Below, piece after piece: positions 28,166 to 41,148 of a stretch of DNA of 64,000 nt. The notes under the pieces were generated by a model. The model did no database searches. It was not told the origin of the DNA and was given only the letters and a program-made list of their open reading frames with translations. The translations under genes were made by a program, and so were the position numbers. Positions within the stretch are counted from its first letter, which is position 1. Each line of letters opens with the position of its first letter. Origin of the DNA: Salsuginibacillus halophilus (GTDB lineage: Bacteria; Bacillota; Bacilli; Bacillales; Marinococcaceae); the NCBI RefSeq assembly GCF_003014715.1, contig NZ_PYAV01000005.1, forward strand, positions 186,001-250,000, read 5' to 3'.

Positions 28166-30373
28166 GTGCAGAAACGAATGGTTGAACAGCTGTTAGCTGG
28201 TTTAAATGAAGAACAAAAGGCTGCGGTCATGCATACAGAAGGTCCGCTCTTAATTATGGCAGGCGCTGGTAGTGGAAAAACGCGGGTACTCACGCACCGG
28301 ATTGCTTATATGATCCGGGAAAAAGGGGTCCCGCCGTACAACATTTTAGCGATTACTTTTACAAATAAAGCCGCGCGTGAAATGCGGGAGCGTGCTGAGC
28401 AGCTCATCGGCGGTACTGCCGACAGCCTCTGGGTTTCTACATTTCACTCTATGTGCGTACGGATTCTCCGGCGCGACATTGACCGAATCGGCTATAACCG
28501 GAATTTCTCTATTTTAGATGCATCAGACCAGCAGACAGTCATTAAGCAGGTGTTAAAAGAACAGAACATTGACCCTAAAAAGTTCGAGCCCCGCGCGATT
28601 CTCGGTGCGATTAGTTCGGCGAAAAACGAGTTGAAAACACCTTCTGATTTTGCGAAGGAAGCCGAGGGCCCATTCCAGGAAGTTGCGGCTGATGTGTATG
28701 CAGCTTACCAAAAGCGGTTAAAAGGCAATCACGCCCTCGATTTTGACGATTTAATTATGATTACGATTCAGCTGTTCCGTCAGGTGCCGGAAGTGCTTCA
28801 TTATTATCAGCGGAAATTTCAATACATTCACGTAGATGAGTATCAAGATACGAACAAAGCTCAATATATTCTTGTGAACCTGCTTGCAGAAGCGCACCGG
28901 AACTTGTGTGTTGTTGGTGACTCCGACCAATCGATTTATAAATGGCGCGGCGCAGACATTGCGAACATTTTATCGTTTGAAGAAGACTACAGTGATGCAA
29001 AAGCCATTCTGCTTGAGCAGAATTACCGCTCGACCCAGACGATTTTAAATGCAGCCAACGAAGTCATTAAAAATAACCAAGGCCGTAAACCAAAAGAATT
29101 GTGGACAGATAACCCGGAAGGAAAAGGGATTCATGTTTATGAAGCAGCTGATGAACGTGAAGAAGCGTTTTATATTATTGATGAGCTAAAACGTGGCGTT
29201 CGCGAAGGGGAATTCGGCTATCAAGATGCTGCTGTGCTTTACCGGACGAATGCGCAGTCTCGTGTGATTGAGGAAATGTTCAATAAATCAAACATTGCGT
29301 ATCAAATGATCGGCGGAACGAAATTCTATGACCGTAAAGAGATTAAAGATATCCTTGCGTACTTGCGGCTTGTAGCCAATCCGGAAGACGACATCAGCCT
29401 GCAGCGTATTATTAACGTGCCAAAGCGCGGGGTTGGGGCAACGACAATGGACAAGGTTGCAGCATACGCAGACCAAAATGGGATTTCTCTATTTACCGCA
29501 GTGAAAGAAGCAGACCAGACCGGGGTATCAGCCCGTGCGGCGAAACAGATGATTGCTTTTGCAGAACAGCTTGAACAGTGGGTACAGATGCAGGAGTACT
29601 TGTCGGTGACCGAAATTTTAGAGCAGTTAATTGACCGGACAGGTTACCGGGACATGCTCCGTGAAGATCAGTCGCTTGAATCTGCGAGCCGGCTTGAAAA
29701 CATTGAAGAATTCGTCACAGTCGCCCAGGAGTTTGAAAAACGTCAGGATGATAAAACGCTCATCGCTTTTCTTACGGATCTTGCGCTTGTCTCGGATATT
29801 AACGAAAGTGATGAAGCAGCAGACGAGGATAAAGTGACAATGATGACGCTCCACGCAGCGAAAGGTTTAGAGTTTCCGGTCGTCTTTCTGCTCGGTGCAG
29901 AGGAAGGCATTTTTCCGCACAGCCGTTCGCTTGCTGATGACACGGAAATGGAAGAAGAACGCCGGCTTGCTTATGTCGGTATTACCCGGGCGGAAAAACA
30001 CCTCCATATCACGCGGGCCAATATGCGCCGGATGTTTGGAAAACTGCAGACGAACCCGCCATCCCGCTTCATTAGTGAGATTCCGGAGGTGTATATTGAA
30101 ACTGCCGGACGTAACCACGGCGGTCAAACGATTGCACAGGCGCCGAAACAGCGGAATACAAAGCAGCCGCAGGCGGCCGTTAATACAGGTGGTGCAAGCT
30201 TCGACTGGCAGGTAGGCGACCGGGCAGTTCATAAAAAGTGGGGAACAGGCACCGTGGTAAGCACAAAAGGTGAAGGCGAAGATTTAGAGCTTGATATCGC
30301 CTTCCCAACAGAAGGTGTCAAACGTCTATACGCCAAGTTTGCCCCGATTACAAAAGAAACATCGACAGAGTAA
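28166..30373 (+). CDS. pcrA: ATP-dependent DNA helicase PcrA
   Basis: A 735-residue UvrD-family superfamily 1A 3'-5' helicase, essential in Gram-positives for repair and clearing of replication and transcription conflicts. Visible motifs are [14 protein letters not shown] (Walker A, about 32), [25 protein letters not shown] (Walker B, about 222), [23 protein letters not shown] and the C-terminal [18 protein letters not shown] and [15 protein letters not shown]-terminal Tudor-like RNA polymerase-binding domain follows ([12 protein letters not shown]). The GTG start has GAGGTGG upstream. Confidence 0.96.
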   Translation: MQKRMVEQLLAGLNEEQKAAVMHTEGPLLIMAGAGSGKTRVLTHRIAYMIREKGVPPYNILAITFTNKAAREMRERAEQLIGGTADSLWVSTFHSMCVRILRRDIDRIGYNRNFSILDASDQQTVIKQVLKEQNIDPKKFEPRAILGAISSAKNELKTPSDFAKEAEGPFQEVAADVYAAYQKRLKGNHALDFDDLIMITIQLFRQVPEVLHYYQRKFQYIHVDEYQDTNKAQYILVNLLAEAHRNLCVVGDSDQSIYKWRGADIANILSFEEDYSDAKAILLEQNYRSTQTILNAANEVIKNNQGRKPKELWTDNPEGKGIHVYEAADEREEAFYIIDELKRGVREGEFGYQDAAVLYRTNAQSRVIEEMFNKSNIAYQMIGGTKFYDRKEIKDILAYLRLVANPEDDISLQRIINVPKRGVGATTMDKVAAYADQNGISLFTAVKEADQTGVSARAAKQMIAFAEQLEQWVQMQEYLSVTEILEQLIDRTGYRDMLREDQSLESASRLENIEEFVTVAQEFEKRQDDKTLIAFLTDLALVSDINESDEAADEDKVTMMTLHAAKGLEFPVVFLLGAEEGIFPHSRSLADDTEMEEERRLAYVGITRAEKHLHITRANMRRMFGKLQTNPPSRFISEIPEVYIETAGRNHGGQTIAQAPKQRNTKQPQAAVNTGGASFDWQVGDRAVHKKWGTGTVVSTKGEGEDLELDIAFPTEGVKRLYAKFAPITKETSTE

Positions 30374-32389
<2,016 letters not shown>

Positions 32390-32426
32390 GCGTTAAGCTT
32401 CAGCCGGCATAGAGAGGAGAAAAAAG

Positions 32427-33626
32427 ATGAAAAAACGTTGGCTGCTGGCGGGGGTACCGCTTTTGTTTTTGAGCGGTTGCCTTGATTTTTTAGAAGAAGA
32501 TGAAGAAGCGGTAGAGCTTGAAGAAGAGGAAGAAGAAACTGAAGAACAAGATGTGGAGTTAAGTCCGGAAATACCAGCGCTTGACAATGAATATCGTACC
32601 GTGCTCCAGGATGGACAGTATATTCACGGTAATGCCCGCGGCTTCAGTACCGCAGTCATGAATAACCGGATGGACCTTGAACGTTTAGAGACCGGGTTGA
32701 TGGAGGTTGCTTCTGAAGAATACTCGCCGGAAACGTATTATTTTAGAGAAGGTCAATACATTGAGCGCGAAGAATTAAACAGCTGGCTCGTGCGCCAGAC
32801 GGATGAAGAAGACGACGGCGATCCTTCAACAGATGTTGAGGGGTTAAACCCGGCATTAGGTGAAGGTGAAGACTTTGAAGAACAGCAGCGGAGCAGTCCG
32901 CGTGTATTATCGCATATTATGGAGCATAATTACGTCGTAGAAAACGATGAAGGCGCGCTGCAGCTTGGCGGGGTTGTGATTGGCTTATCCATGAATGAGG
33001 CGTATTATTTTCGTGAGCAGCTAGACGACGGTACGTTTGGTCCTTGGTATGAAGAAGAGATTCCAGAAGAAGTAAGCATTGAACAAGGGCAGGAAATTGC
33101 AGAGGAAGTTCTTGAGCGCCTGCGCAATGAAGCGCGGGAAGAGGGAAAGCTTGATAAGGTCCCGGTAACATTCGCAATATACAGAGAAAGTCCGCGCGAT
33201 GCAGCCGTACCAGGTTCCTTTTTAGCGACAGCAACTGCGCCGCCAGAAGCTGACATCGGCAGCTGGGAAACAAAAAATGAAGCCTATTATTTGTTCCCCT
33301 CAAGTGAAACAGAAGCCGAAAATATTGGTGATTCTGACCGCTTCAGTGAGTTTAAAGATGAAGTGAATGAGTTTTTTGAAGATTACGTTGGTGTAACCGG
33401 TGTAGGGCGTTATCAAAACGAAACGCTTCAAGAAATGACAAAGGAGATTCCGATCCGCTTTCATAGCAAAACAGAGGTGATGTCGTTTGCACAATATGTC
33501 GTAAACTTACTGGATCGCTATCCACAGGAAGTGGATATTGAAGTAGAGATCACCTCGGATGATGGAACGGAAGCTTTAATTATTAAAGAACCGAACGAAG
33601 AAGCAGAAATGCACGTTCTTCGATAA
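32427..33626 (+). CDS. yerH: CamS-family lipoprotein (YerH)
   Basis: A 399-residue lipoprotein (MKKRWLLAGVPLLFLSGCL, lipobox Cys at 18). A highly acidic linker of mostly Glu and Asp (about 22-50) leads to the CamS domain (LDNEYRTVLQDGQYIHGNAR). In enterococci the signal peptide of CamS homologues releases a sex-pheromone peptide; in bacilli the function is unknown. Its position after ligA is conserved. The strongly acidic linker fits an extracellular protein of a salt-loving organism. Confidence 0.9.
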   Translation: MKKRWLLAGVPLLFLSGCLDFLEEDEEAVELEEEEEETEEQDVELSPEIPALDNEYRTVLQDGQYIHGNARGFSTAVMNNRMDLERLETGLMEVASEEYSPETYYFREGQYIEREELNSWLVRQTDEEDDGDPSTDVEGLNPALGEGEDFEEQQRSSPRVLSHIMEHNYVVENDEGALQLGGVVIGLSMNEAYYFREQLDDGTFGPWYEEEIPEEVSIEQGQEIAEEVLERLRNEAREEGKLDKVPVTFAIYRESPRDAAVPGSFLATATAPPEADIGSWETKNEAYYLFPSSETEAENIGDSDRFSEFKDEVNEFFEDYVGVTGVGRYQNETLQEMTKEIPIRFHSKTEVMSFAQYVVNLLDRYPQEVDIEVEITSDDGTEALIIKEPNEEAEMHVLR

Positions 33627-33728
33627 CTCTCTTTGCCACAGTGAAGGCTCATTTGGTATCATCGTAGTATTGGAAAATGATACGCGCTTATAAATAAAGT
33701 CGCATTATTAAACGATGGAGGTGACGTT

Positions 33729-34013
33729 ATGATTACAAAAGAGCAGGTTGAACACGTAGCTCATCTTGCACGTCTCGAAATTGGTGAAGATGAAATTGAT
33801 GATTTCACGAATAAACTTGATGCAATTATTGGTTACGCAGAGCAATTAAATGAACTGGATACGACAAATGTTGAACCAACAACACACGTTATTGATATCC
33901 GTAATGTACTTCGTGAAGATGAAAATAAACCATCAATCGAGCGTGAACAAGCGCTTGGTAATGCACCAGAGTCCGAAGACGGTCAAGTGAAAGTACCATC
34001 CGTCTTAGATTAA
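33729..34013 (+). CDS. gatC: Aspartyl/glutamyl-tRNA amidotransferase subunit C
   Basis: The 94-residue GatC stabilises the GatA-GatB complex that amidates Glu-tRNA(Gln). It begins [18 protein letters not shown] and ends with VKVPSVLD, as the family does. ATGGAGGTGACGTT supplies the ribosome binding site. An inverted repeat GTATCAT/ATGATAC (33656-33683) in the 100-base leader could be promoter-associated. gatA follows after 13 bases. Confidence 0.95.
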   Translation: MITKEQVEHVAHLARLEIGEDEIDDFTNKLDAIIGYAEQLNELDTTNVEPTTHVIDIRNVLREDENKPSIEREQALGNAPESEDGQVKVPSVLD

Positions 34014-34026
34014 AGGAGGGAACCGT

Positions 34027-35484
34027 ATGTCATTAATAAAAGAAAGCTTTGCATCTTTACATACAAAGCTTGAAAACCGTGAAATCAGTGTTTCAGAACT
34101 GGTTGATGCTTCCCTGAACCGGATCAATGAAGTTGACGGCCAAGTGCACGCATTTCTTACAGTCAACGAAGATGAAGCCCGGGCACAGGCGAAAAAGCTC
34201 GATGAAAAAATCGGTGTTGATGGCGGTAAAGGCGCACTTTTCGGCCTGCCAGCCGGTATTAAAGATAACATCATCACCCGCGGGGTGCGTACAACTTGTG
34301 CGAGTAAACTGCTTGAAAACTTTACGCCGGTACATCACGCTACAGTGATGGAAAAACTCGATGCAGCTGAATCTGTATCGGTAGGGAAATTAAACATGGA
34401 TGAATTTGCGATGGGTTCTTCCAATGAAAACTCCGGCTTCATTGCGGCACGTAACCCATGGCATTTGGATTATGTACCGGGAGGGTCAAGCGGCGGCTCT
34501 GCAGCAGCAGTCGCAGCCGGAGAAGTCACATTTGCCCTTGGTTCAGATACTGGCGGCTCGATCCGTGAGCCGGCAGCTTACTGCGGCGTTGTTGGCATGA
34601 AACCGACCTACAGTCGCGTATCTCGTTTTGGATTAGTAGCTTTTGCATCCTCGCTCGACCAAATCGGCCCATTAACACGCAGTGTAGAAGATAATGCTCA
34701 CGTTCTCCAGCAGATTGCAGGTTTTGATAACCGCGATTCCACCTCTGCCAATATGGATGTACCGAACTATGTTGAAGCACTTGGCGGCGACGTGAAAGGC
34801 ATGAAAATTGCTGTACCAAAAGAATACCTTGGCGAAGGCGTAAATGAAGACGTCCGCGCTCACGTTTCCAATGCTCTGCGCGAACTTGAAAAGCTTGGAG
34901 CAACTTGGGAAGAGGTTTCTCTCCCGCATTCACAATATGCGGTGGCTGCGTACTATTTGATCGCTTCTTCTGAAGCATCGGCCAACTTGGCCCGCTTTGA
35001 CGGTGTCCGCTACGGTGTGCGCCACGATGCCCGTAATGATTTGATTGAGATGTATAAAAAGACGCGGAGCGAAGGCCTCGGAGACGAAGTAAAGCGCCGC
35101 ATTATGCTAGGTACTTTTGCGCTTAGCTCAGGCTATTATGATGCGTATTATAAAAAAGCACAGCAAGTACGAACCTTGATTAAGGAAGACTTTGACAATG
35201 TTCTACAGCAGTATGATGTGATTATCGGGCCTACGGCACCGACAACCGCCTTTAAGATCGGCGAGAACATTGATGATCCTTTAACAATGTATGCCAACGA
35301 TATCTTAACAATTCCGGTAAACCTTGCCGGTGTACCTGCGATCTCTGTGCCGTGTGGTTTCTCCCATGGCCTGCCAGTCGGTTTGCAGATTATCGGTAAA
35401 CCGTTTGATGAGCGGACAGTTTACAAAGTCGCGCATGCTTATGAACAAGCCACAGAACATGCAAAAGCACAACCAGTGCTGTAA
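34027..35484 (+). CDS. gatA: Aspartyl/glutamyl-tRNA amidotransferase subunit A
   Basis: GatA is the glutaminase subunit (485 residues, amidase-signature family). The Ser-cisSer-Lys triad is visible: Lys in LPAGIKDNI (about 79), Ser in [15 protein letters not shown] (about 153) and Ser in [16 protein letters not shown] (about 177). AAAGGAGGG precedes the ATG. It works with GatB and GatC in transamidation of mischarged tRNA. Confidence 0.96.
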   Translation: MSLIKESFASLHTKLENREISVSELVDASLNRINEVDGQVHAFLTVNEDEARAQAKKLDEKIGVDGGKGALFGLPAGIKDNIITRGVRTTCASKLLENFTPVHHATVMEKLDAAESVSVGKLNMDEFAMGSSNENSGFIAARNPWHLDYVPGGSSGGSAAAVAAGEVTFALGSDTGGSIREPAAYCGVVGMKPTYSRVSRFGLVAFASSLDQIGPLTRSVEDNAHVLQQIAGFDNRDSTSANMDVPNYVEALGGDVKGMKIAVPKEYLGEGVNEDVRAHVSNALRELEKLGATWEEVSLPHSQYAVAAYYLIASSEASANLARFDGVRYGVRHDARNDLIEMYKKTRSEGLGDEVKRRIMLGTFALSSGYYDAYYKKAQQVRTLIKEDFDNVLQQYDVIIGPTAPTTAFKIGENIDDPLTMYANDILTIPVNLAGVPAISVPCGFSHGLPVGLQIIGKPFDERTVYKVAHAYEQATEHAKAQPVL

Positions 35485-35499
35485 GGGGGGACATAAAGA

Positions 35500-36933
35500 A
35501 TGAAATTTGATACAGTCATTGGCTTAGAAGTCCATGCCGAATTAAAGACGAATACAAAAATCTTCTGCTCCTGCTCCACAGCGTTTGGCGCTCCGCCAAA
35601 TACGCAGACATGCCCAGTTTGTCTCGGTCATCCAGGTGTATTGCCGGTATTGAACAAACGAGCGGTGGAGTATGCGATCAAAGCAGGTTTAGCTACAAAC
35701 TGTGACATTGCTGAAGAAACGAAATTTGATCGGAAGAATTACTTTTATCCAGATAACCCGAAAGCTTATCAGATATCGCAATTCGATAAGCCGATTGCAG
35801 AAAACGGCTCAATTGAAATTGAAGTGAACGGGAAAAAGAAAAACATCGGTATTACCCGAATTCATATGGAAGAGGATGCCGGTAAGCTAACTCACGATGA
35901 AGATGGAGGCCACTCCCTTGTTGACTTCAACCGTGTAGGTACGCCGTTAATTGAAATTGTTTCTGAGCCGGATATTGAAAGTCCTGAAGAAGCGTATGCG
36001 TATCTTGAAAAATTGAAAGCTATTTTACAGTACACAGAAGTATCTGACTGTAAGATGGAAGAAGGTTCTCTCCGCTGTGATGCGAACATTTCCTTAAAGC
36101 CGGCAGGTCAAGAAGAGTTCGGTGTCAAAACAGAGCTTAAAAACTTAAACTCCTTTGCAAACGTGCAAAAAGGACTTGCTTACGAGGAAAAGCGTCAAGA
36201 AGCAGAGCTTCTCTCCGGCGGCGAGATTTTGCAGGAGACGCGGCGCTGGGACGATGCAAAAAAAGAAACGGTCCTGATGCGGGTGAAAGAAGGGTCGGAT
36301 GATTACCGTTACTTCCCAGAACCGGATCTTGTAACGCTTTATGTCGATGATGAGTGGAAACAAACGATTGGCGAAGATATTCCAGAGCTACCAGATGCCC
36401 GCCGGGAGCGCTACATTCACGACTTGAACCTGCCGGCATATGATGCAGGCGTGGTGACACAGGTTAAAGCGATCTCGGACTACTTTGAAGAGATGGTAGC
36501 ACAAGGCGCAGACGCCAAGCAGGCAGCTAATTGGCTCATGGGTGAAGTGAACGCGCACTTGAACGCAGAGCATCTCGAAATTACCGATGTGCCAATGCAG
36601 CCAGGAGAACTTGCCAAGCTGATTCAGTTGATTGAAAAAGGCACAATTTCAAGTAAAATTGCAAAGCAGGTCTTTGCTGATTTAATTGAAAAAGGCGGCG
36701 ATCCGGAAAAGATCGTTGAAGATAAAGGCCTTGTACAAATTTCAGATGAGGGCGAACTGCAGCAGATTGTTGATAACATTCTTGATAACAATCCTCAGTC
36801 CATTGAAGACTTTAAAGGTGGTAAAGACAAAGCCTTTAAGTTCCTCGTCGGCCAGGTGATGAAAGAAACAAAAGGGAAAGCTAACCCACAAGTTGTTAAC
36901 AAGTTAATCGAATCCGGTATCGAAGCCCGGTAA
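35500..36933 (+). CDS. gatB: Aspartyl/glutamyl-tRNA amidotransferase subunit B
   Basis: GatB (477 residues) is the kinase and tRNA-binding subunit. It begins [20 protein letters not shown] and has the Zn-binding-like Cys cluster CSCSTAF and [26 protein letters not shown] and RTGTPL-type [13 protein letters not shown] blocks follow. The C-terminal YqeY-like domain ends [18 protein letters not shown] lies upstream of the ATG. The stop is followed eight bases later by a hairpin and repeat copy 2. Confidence 0.96.
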   Translation: MKFDTVIGLEVHAELKTNTKIFCSCSTAFGAPPNTQTCPVCLGHPGVLPVLNKRAVEYAIKAGLATNCDIAEETKFDRKNYFYPDNPKAYQISQFDKPIAENGSIEIEVNGKKKNIGITRIHMEEDAGKLTHDEDGGHSLVDFNRVGTPLIEIVSEPDIESPEEAYAYLEKLKAILQYTEVSDCKMEEGSLRCDANISLKPAGQEEFGVKTELKNLNSFANVQKGLAYEEKRQEAELLSGGEILQETRRWDDAKKETVLMRVKEGSDDYRYFPEPDLVTLYVDDEWKQTIGEDIPELPDARRERYIHDLNLPAYDAGVVTQVKAISDYFEEMVAQGADAKQAANWLMGEVNAHLNAEHLEITDVPMQPGELAKLIQLIEKGTISSKIAKQVFADLIEKGGDPEKIVEDKGLVQISDEGELQQIVDNILDNNPQSIEDFKGGKDKAFKFLVGQVMKETKGKANPQVVNKLIESGIEAR

Positions 36934-36941
36934 AAAAACAG

Positions 36942-36966
36942 AGCCGTCCGCATTACGCGGGCGGCT
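36942..36966. terminator. Terminator hairpin downstream of gatB (left flank of repeat copy 2)
   Basis: AGCCGTCCG and CGGGCGGCT (one G-T pair) form a stem just after the gatB stop, preceded by A7. It is the counterpart of 37484-37514 on the other side of the element. Confidence 0.7.
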
Positions 36967-37483
36967 TTGATCGTTGAAAAAGTACAAAACTTAAAATTCA
37001 CGCACAGCTCACTACTCCAAGCTCCACGAGCCGCCCTTAAAAACCAAATCATGAACGTAACTTTCACTTTAGACGGGCGCTTTTCCGAGGGCTTGGCTTG
37101 ATCCTCTGGGAGTCGCTGTATATCGCTTCGGCCACTGTTACATTTACGGATCATCAATCATTTCCAATGTATATGGTTCGTTTTAACATTGATGAAGAGT
37201 CATTATGAAATTGATTCATGTAGCTATTGCTTGATCAAAAAGATCTCTACAATTCATGATCATCAAATGATGCAAGGCTGACGAGCATCGGCGGCGACGC
37301 TTACACAGAGCAACGAGTGAGAAAATCCCGCAGGCAGCGATAGTCCACCGAGGCAGTGGAGGAGGTACAAGAGGCTAAGAAAACACGGTGAGATCAAGCG
37401 ATATCGCACTTGTGCCCTCCGGGTGCAAGCGTCCGTCGAAAAGTGACGTCAGCCTTCACTTTTCTTAAAAGTTTGTCTACACA

Positions 37484-37514
37484 CTGAACCGCCCGCATTG
37501 CACGGGCGGTTCAG
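37484..37514 (-). terminator. Terminator hairpin downstream of pepF (right flank of repeat copy 2)
   Basis: CTGAACCGCCCG and CGGGCGGTTCAG pair perfectly around CATTGCA. CTTTTTT follows on the plus strand, and the pepF stop is 52 bases away. The core resembles 36942-36966 in stem, loop and length. Confidence 0.7.
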
Positions 37515-37566
37515 CTTTTTTAAAAGAGTGAATGGCTTCATCCCACTGGGAAGTGATCATTAAGCG

Positions 37567-39384
37567 TTATTCGTCAGCAAAGCTTGCTTCGAGTTCATCA
37601 ACAAGAGATCCAACGTAGGCGACAGCTTCTTGAATCGGTTCTTTTGTCGTCATATCGACACCACTAAGCTGCATTAAATCCAGCGGTTTCATTGTACCGC
37701 CGGCGCGTAAAGAATTTAGCCACCGTTCTACAGCAGGTTCGCCTTCCTCAATAATGTGACGGCTTGCTGCAGTTGATGCTGTTAGGCCGGCAGAGTACGT
37801 ATATGGATATAAGCCCATATAGTAGTGGGGCTGCCGCATCCACGTTAAACCAGCCCGTGCATCTACGTTCACTTCATCTCCCCAAAATGTTTGCAGAACA
37901 TCTTGTTTTTCGTTACATAAAAGTTCAGCTGTTACCGGCGTTCCTCGATCTGCATAGGCGTAAATACGGCGCTGTAGTTCGCCTTCAAGAATATGAGTGA
38001 CAAAGTTATGGTAATACGTTCCAAGCGATTGCAAAACGACCCACCGGCGCATTCGCGGATCATTCGATTGATCAAGGATGTGGCGGCTTAATAGCATTTC
38101 ATTCATCGTCGACGGCGCCTCGATAAAGTAACGTGAAGGACGAACATTTGCTAAGCGTTGGTTTTTACCGGCAAGGCGAAAATGAGCTGCATGTCCAAGC
38201 TCATGCGCTAGTGTAAAGGTATCACCCATGGAGCCATTCCATGTCATTAAAATGTAAGGATGAACACCGTATGGACTGCTGCAAAAAGCGCCGGAGCGTT
38301 TGCCAACGTTGTTCGCTCGATCAACCCAACGGTTATAGAGCCCTTCTTTAATAATACTCATGTACTCTTCGCCCATAATTTCCAAGGCATTTTCAATGTA
38401 ACTTGCAGCTTCGTCATATGATACTGCCGGTGAAAAATCCGGATCAAGCGGCACTTTTAAATCGGCATAATGCATTTCATCTAATCCGAGGACCCGCTGT
38501 TTTAACTTAGCGAGCCGGCGCATGTGCGGAGCAAGCTCGGTTAAAATGGTGTCGAGCTGCCGGTGATACATATCTTCGCTTACTTCTTGATCATACAGTA
38601 GAAATGAAGTGACTGAATCATGACCCCGGAGCTTTGCCTCGGTGACTTGTTTTTTTACTTCTGTTGCAAAAGTAGCGGCATACGTATGTTTGTATTGGTT
38701 AAGTGTATCGTAAAACGTATTGTAGGCTTTATGGCGCATTTCAGTATCTGCAGAAGCCTCAAACGATTCGAATGTGTTAAAGGTAAGTGGATATTCCGTT
38801 TGGTCAGCCGTTTGAAACGATGGAAATGTTAAGTCCGAAGATTTACTCCGTTCGTAAATCATAAATGGTGACTGCTGGAGATCACCAAACGCCGCTAAGA
38901 CTTCTTCTGTTTCCGGAGCAAGCTTATGTTCACGTGAGGCAAGCAAATCTGTAAGCATCTTTTGAAACTCTTCTAAACGCGGTTCTTCTTTGAAAAACTG
39001 AGTTAATTCGTCATGAGATAACTGTAATATTTCCGAGGAAATAAACGAAAGTCTGGCATTAAAGTTTGCTGCAGCAGCACCAGCGCGGGCAGCTTTAGTT
39101 TGATGCGCAGGATCGGTTCCGTCACCGGACTGGTTTAAATGCGCATAAGTAGTCATGCACATCAGTCGGGCACGAAACTCATCGTACGCAACAAGACCTT
39201 GGTACAATGTAGCTGCACTTTCCACTAGTTGACCGGCAAAACGCGTAACCTTCTCGACTTCGGTTTCAAGCGCTTGAAGCTCTTCCTCCCAAGATTGATC
39301 TGTTGCAAATAAATCCGTTAAATCCCAAGTTTCTTCTGTTGGAACGTGCGCACGCGTTAACGTTTCTTTTGTCGTTGTTCCCAA
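37567..39384 (-). CDS. pepF: Oligoendopeptidase F
   Basis: A 605-residue M3B metallopeptidase that degrades oligopeptides in the cytoplasm. The zinc motif is in TFTLAHELGHAAHF (about 384-397), with the third ligand Glu in EAPSTMNEMLL (about 414). The N-terminal ETWDLTDLFATDQSWEEE is typical of PepF. The start is a TTG preceded by GGAAGGGTGA, at normal spacing; no ATG is close. Confidence 0.92.
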   Translation of the reverse strand: MGTTTKETLTRAHVPTEETWDLTDLFATDQSWEEELQALETEVEKVTRFAGQLVESAATLYQGLVAYDEFRARLMCMTTYAHLNQSGDGTDPAHQTKAARAGAAAANFNARLSFISSEILQLSHDELTQFFKEEPRLEEFQKMLTDLLASREHKLAPETEEVLAAFGDLQQSPFMIYERSKSSDLTFPSFQTADQTEYPLTFNTFESFEASADTEMRHKAYNTFYDTLNQYKHTYAATFATEVKKQVTEAKLRGHDSVTSFLLYDQEVSEDMYHRQLDTILTELAPHMRRLAKLKQRVLGLDEMHYADLKVPLDPDFSPAVSYDEAASYIENALEIMGEEYMSIIKEGLYNRWVDRANNVGKRSGAFCSSPYGVHPYILMTWNGSMGDTFTLAHELGHAAHFRLAGKNQRLANVRPSRYFIEAPSTMNEMLLSRHILDQSNDPRMRRWVVLQSLGTYYHNFVTHILEGELQRRIYAYADRGTPVTAELLCNEKQDVLQTFWGDEVNVDARAGLTWMRQPHYYMGLYPYTYSAGLTASTAASRHIIEEGEPAVERWLNSLRAGGTMKPLDLMQLSGVDMTTKEPIQEAVAYVGSLVDELEASFADE

Positions 39385-39433
39385 AGTAATTCACCCTTCC
39401 ATAAGTATGATACAAGTAATGCAGGCAGTGTTT

Positions 39434-39449
39434 GTCCGTCGAAAAGTGA
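39434..39449. repeat. Short exact match to the dispersed repeat
   Basis: GTCCGTCGAAAAGTGA here is identical to 37430-37445 in repeat copy 2 (first module). It lies upstream of pepF, among otherwise AT-rich promoter sequence. It may be a worn fragment; at 16 bases it could also have another origin. Confidence 0.35.
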
Positions 39450-39571
39450 TAAACATCGGTTATCGACACGTTGTAAAATTTCGACTTGCGAAATATACTT
39501 ATTATTTTATAGAAAAAAATGAAAATTTTAAAGGGTAGATCGCAAGTTTGTGAAATTAACACTTATGTAAT

Positions 39572-39600
39572 TTGTCAGTACAAATCAGCAGGCGTATAAT
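39572..39600 (+). promoter_or_regulatory. Sigma-A promoter of the MFS transporter gene
   Basis: TTGTCA (39572-39577) and TATAAT (39595-39600) are exactly 17 bases apart and lie about 50 bases ahead of the start codon. This is one of the clearest consensus promoters in the window. Confidence 0.8.
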
Positions 39601-39650
39601 TGGTCTTTAGGTTCACGAAAAAGTATAGGCGATGATTGTGAGGTAAAATC

Positions 39651-41093
39651 ATGGCAGAGACACAAAACTACAGTCGCGTATTAATTGCAAGTCTATTAAT
39701 TGCCGGCGCGTTTATTGCAATATTAAACCAAACGTTGATGATTACAGCGATTCCACCGATTATGGAAGAGATGAACATCACAGCAAATACAGGGCAGTGG
39801 TTAACGACAATTTTTATGTTGATCAATGGAATTATGATTCCGGTATCTGCATTTTTAATTGAGAAATTTACCACCCGGCAGATCTTTTTAACGGCAATGG
39901 GTGTTTTCGCCTTTGGTACGCTCGTTTGCGCGCTTGCTCCGAACTTCTCGGTGTTAATCACCGGGCGTGCTGTTCAGTCGGCAGGTGCAGGTGTCATGCT
40001 TCCATTAATGCAGACGGTTTTTCTATTAATCTTTCCTGTAGAAAAGCGTGGAGCAGCCATGGGTTATATCGGGCTCGTCATTTCTTTTGCACCTGCGATA
40101 GGGCCTGTTCTTTCAGGGTATATCACCTCTAATTTTGATTGGCGGATCATGTTCTGGGGCATTTTGCCGCTTGCTTTAGTTAAGATTGCTATTGCGTATT
40201 TTGCGATGCGGAACGTGACAGAATTAAAGCATCCAAAAGTTGATCCGATATCAATTATTTTATCTTCTTTAGGTTTCGGAGGCTTATTGTACGGCTTCAC
40301 AAGTGCTGGTAACTTCGGTTGGGCAGCACCTACAACTCTAGTGTCACTTGCCCTTGGCAGCGTAATCATTGTTATCTTTATTATGCGGCAATTGCGGATG
40401 TCGCATCCGATGTTAGAATTCCGCGTATTAAAGCGCAAAGTTTATACATTATCTGTGATTATTTGTGCAATTAGTTTCATGGGGTTAATCGTACTTGAAA
40501 CGATTATTCCAATGTATATGCAGAACATGCGTGGTTTTACAGCTGCAGAAGCAGGGCTCGTCTTGCTTCCAGGCGCGCTTATCACAGGGCTTATGGCGCC
40601 CATTACAGGAAGAATCTTTGACCGCGTAGGTGCAAAAGCTTTAGCTGTACCGGGGTTAATCATTATGACACTTGCTACAATTAGTCTCTTATTTATTGAT
40701 ACGACAACGTCGCTAGGCTACTTAGCCACGATGTATGCGATCAGAATGTTTGGCTTTTCAATGGTGATGATGCCTGTGAATACAGCTGGCCTTAATCAAA
40801 TGCCACCTAAATTGATTCCTCATGGTGCAGCGGTAACAAATACGATACGCCAGCTGGGTGCATCGGTTGGGACGGCCGTGCTTGTTACAGTAATGACAAC
40901 AACTGCCGCAGCTACAGAGGGTTATGAAGCTGTCAGCCGCCCTGATATTTTTGGTGTTGTGGTGGCATTCAGCGTAGTTGCGCTTTTAACATTAGCGGCG
41001 TTAATCTTATCGTTCGCATTAACAAAGACCTACCCACCGACAGATGAAGAATGGGATGAAGAAGAAAAACAAGTGAAAAAACATGACGTTTAG
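39651..41093 (+). CDS. MFS drug exporter, DHA2 (EmrB/QacA) family
   Basis: A 480-residue membrane protein with about 14 predicted helices. It begins MAETQNYSRVLIASLLIAGA. DHA2 motifs include the N-terminal LNQTLMITAIPPIMEEM, and TGRAVQSAGAGVMLPLMQTV with FPVEKRGAAMG (motif A/C region, about 103-137). The C-terminal DRVGAKALAVPG follows. The acidic tail (TDEEWDEEEKQVKK) is cytoplasmic. Proton-driven multidrug or organic-solute export is expected from the family; the substrate is unknown. It has its own consensus promoter. Confidence 0.88.
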   Translation: MAETQNYSRVLIASLLIAGAFIAILNQTLMITAIPPIMEEMNITANTGQWLTTIFMLINGIMIPVSAFLIEKFTTRQIFLTAMGVFAFGTLVCALAPNFSVLITGRAVQSAGAGVMLPLMQTVFLLIFPVEKRGAAMGYIGLVISFAPAIGPVLSGYITSNFDWRIMFWGILPLALVKIAIAYFAMRNVTELKHPKVDPISIILSSLGFGGLLYGFTSAGNFGWAAPTTLVSLALGSVIIVIFIMRQLRMSHPMLEFRVLKRKVYTLSVIICAISFMGLIVLETIIPMYMQNMRGFTAAEAGLVLLPGALITGLMAPITGRIFDRVGAKALAVPGLIIMTLATISLLFIDTTTSLGYLATMYAIRMFGFSMVMMPVNTAGLNQMPPKLIPHGAAVTNTIRQLGASVGTAVLVTVMTTTAAATEGYEAVSRPDIFGVVVAFSVVALLTLAALILSFALTKTYPPTDEEWDEEEKQVKKHDV

Positions 41094-41148
41094 AAAGGAT
41101 AATTTTTCTTAAGAACGGCAAGGCTGTATCCGGAAAGGATGTGGTGAT

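Larger units (their letters stand above)
36942..37514 (-). mobile_element. Terminator-flanked dispersed repeat, copy 2
   Basis: This gene-free stretch between the convergent ends of gatB and pepF contains the repeat in the reverse orientation (about 36967-37483). Its left-end sequence GTTTGTCTACAC is at 37471-37482; the right end GTACAAAACTTAAAATTC is near 36982-36999. Compared with copies 1, 3 and 4 it lacks the CACTTGTTCGA foldback (AGGATCAAGC joins directly to CAAGCCCTCGG). With copy 4 it shares an extra segment after CGCTTGC (GGAGGGCACAAGTGCG). Both flanks carry GC-rich hairpins of the same pattern (CCGYCCGCATT and GGGCGG). Confidence 0.8.

Noticed and set aside
36942-37514. Dispersed repeats as ORF-less group IIC introns, which also insert next to terminators
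   Set aside because: An intron leaves one hairpin upstream of a fixed 5' end and has a recognisable domain V. Here the hairpin is present on both sides and I could not find a domain V-like hairpin or a GTGYG start.
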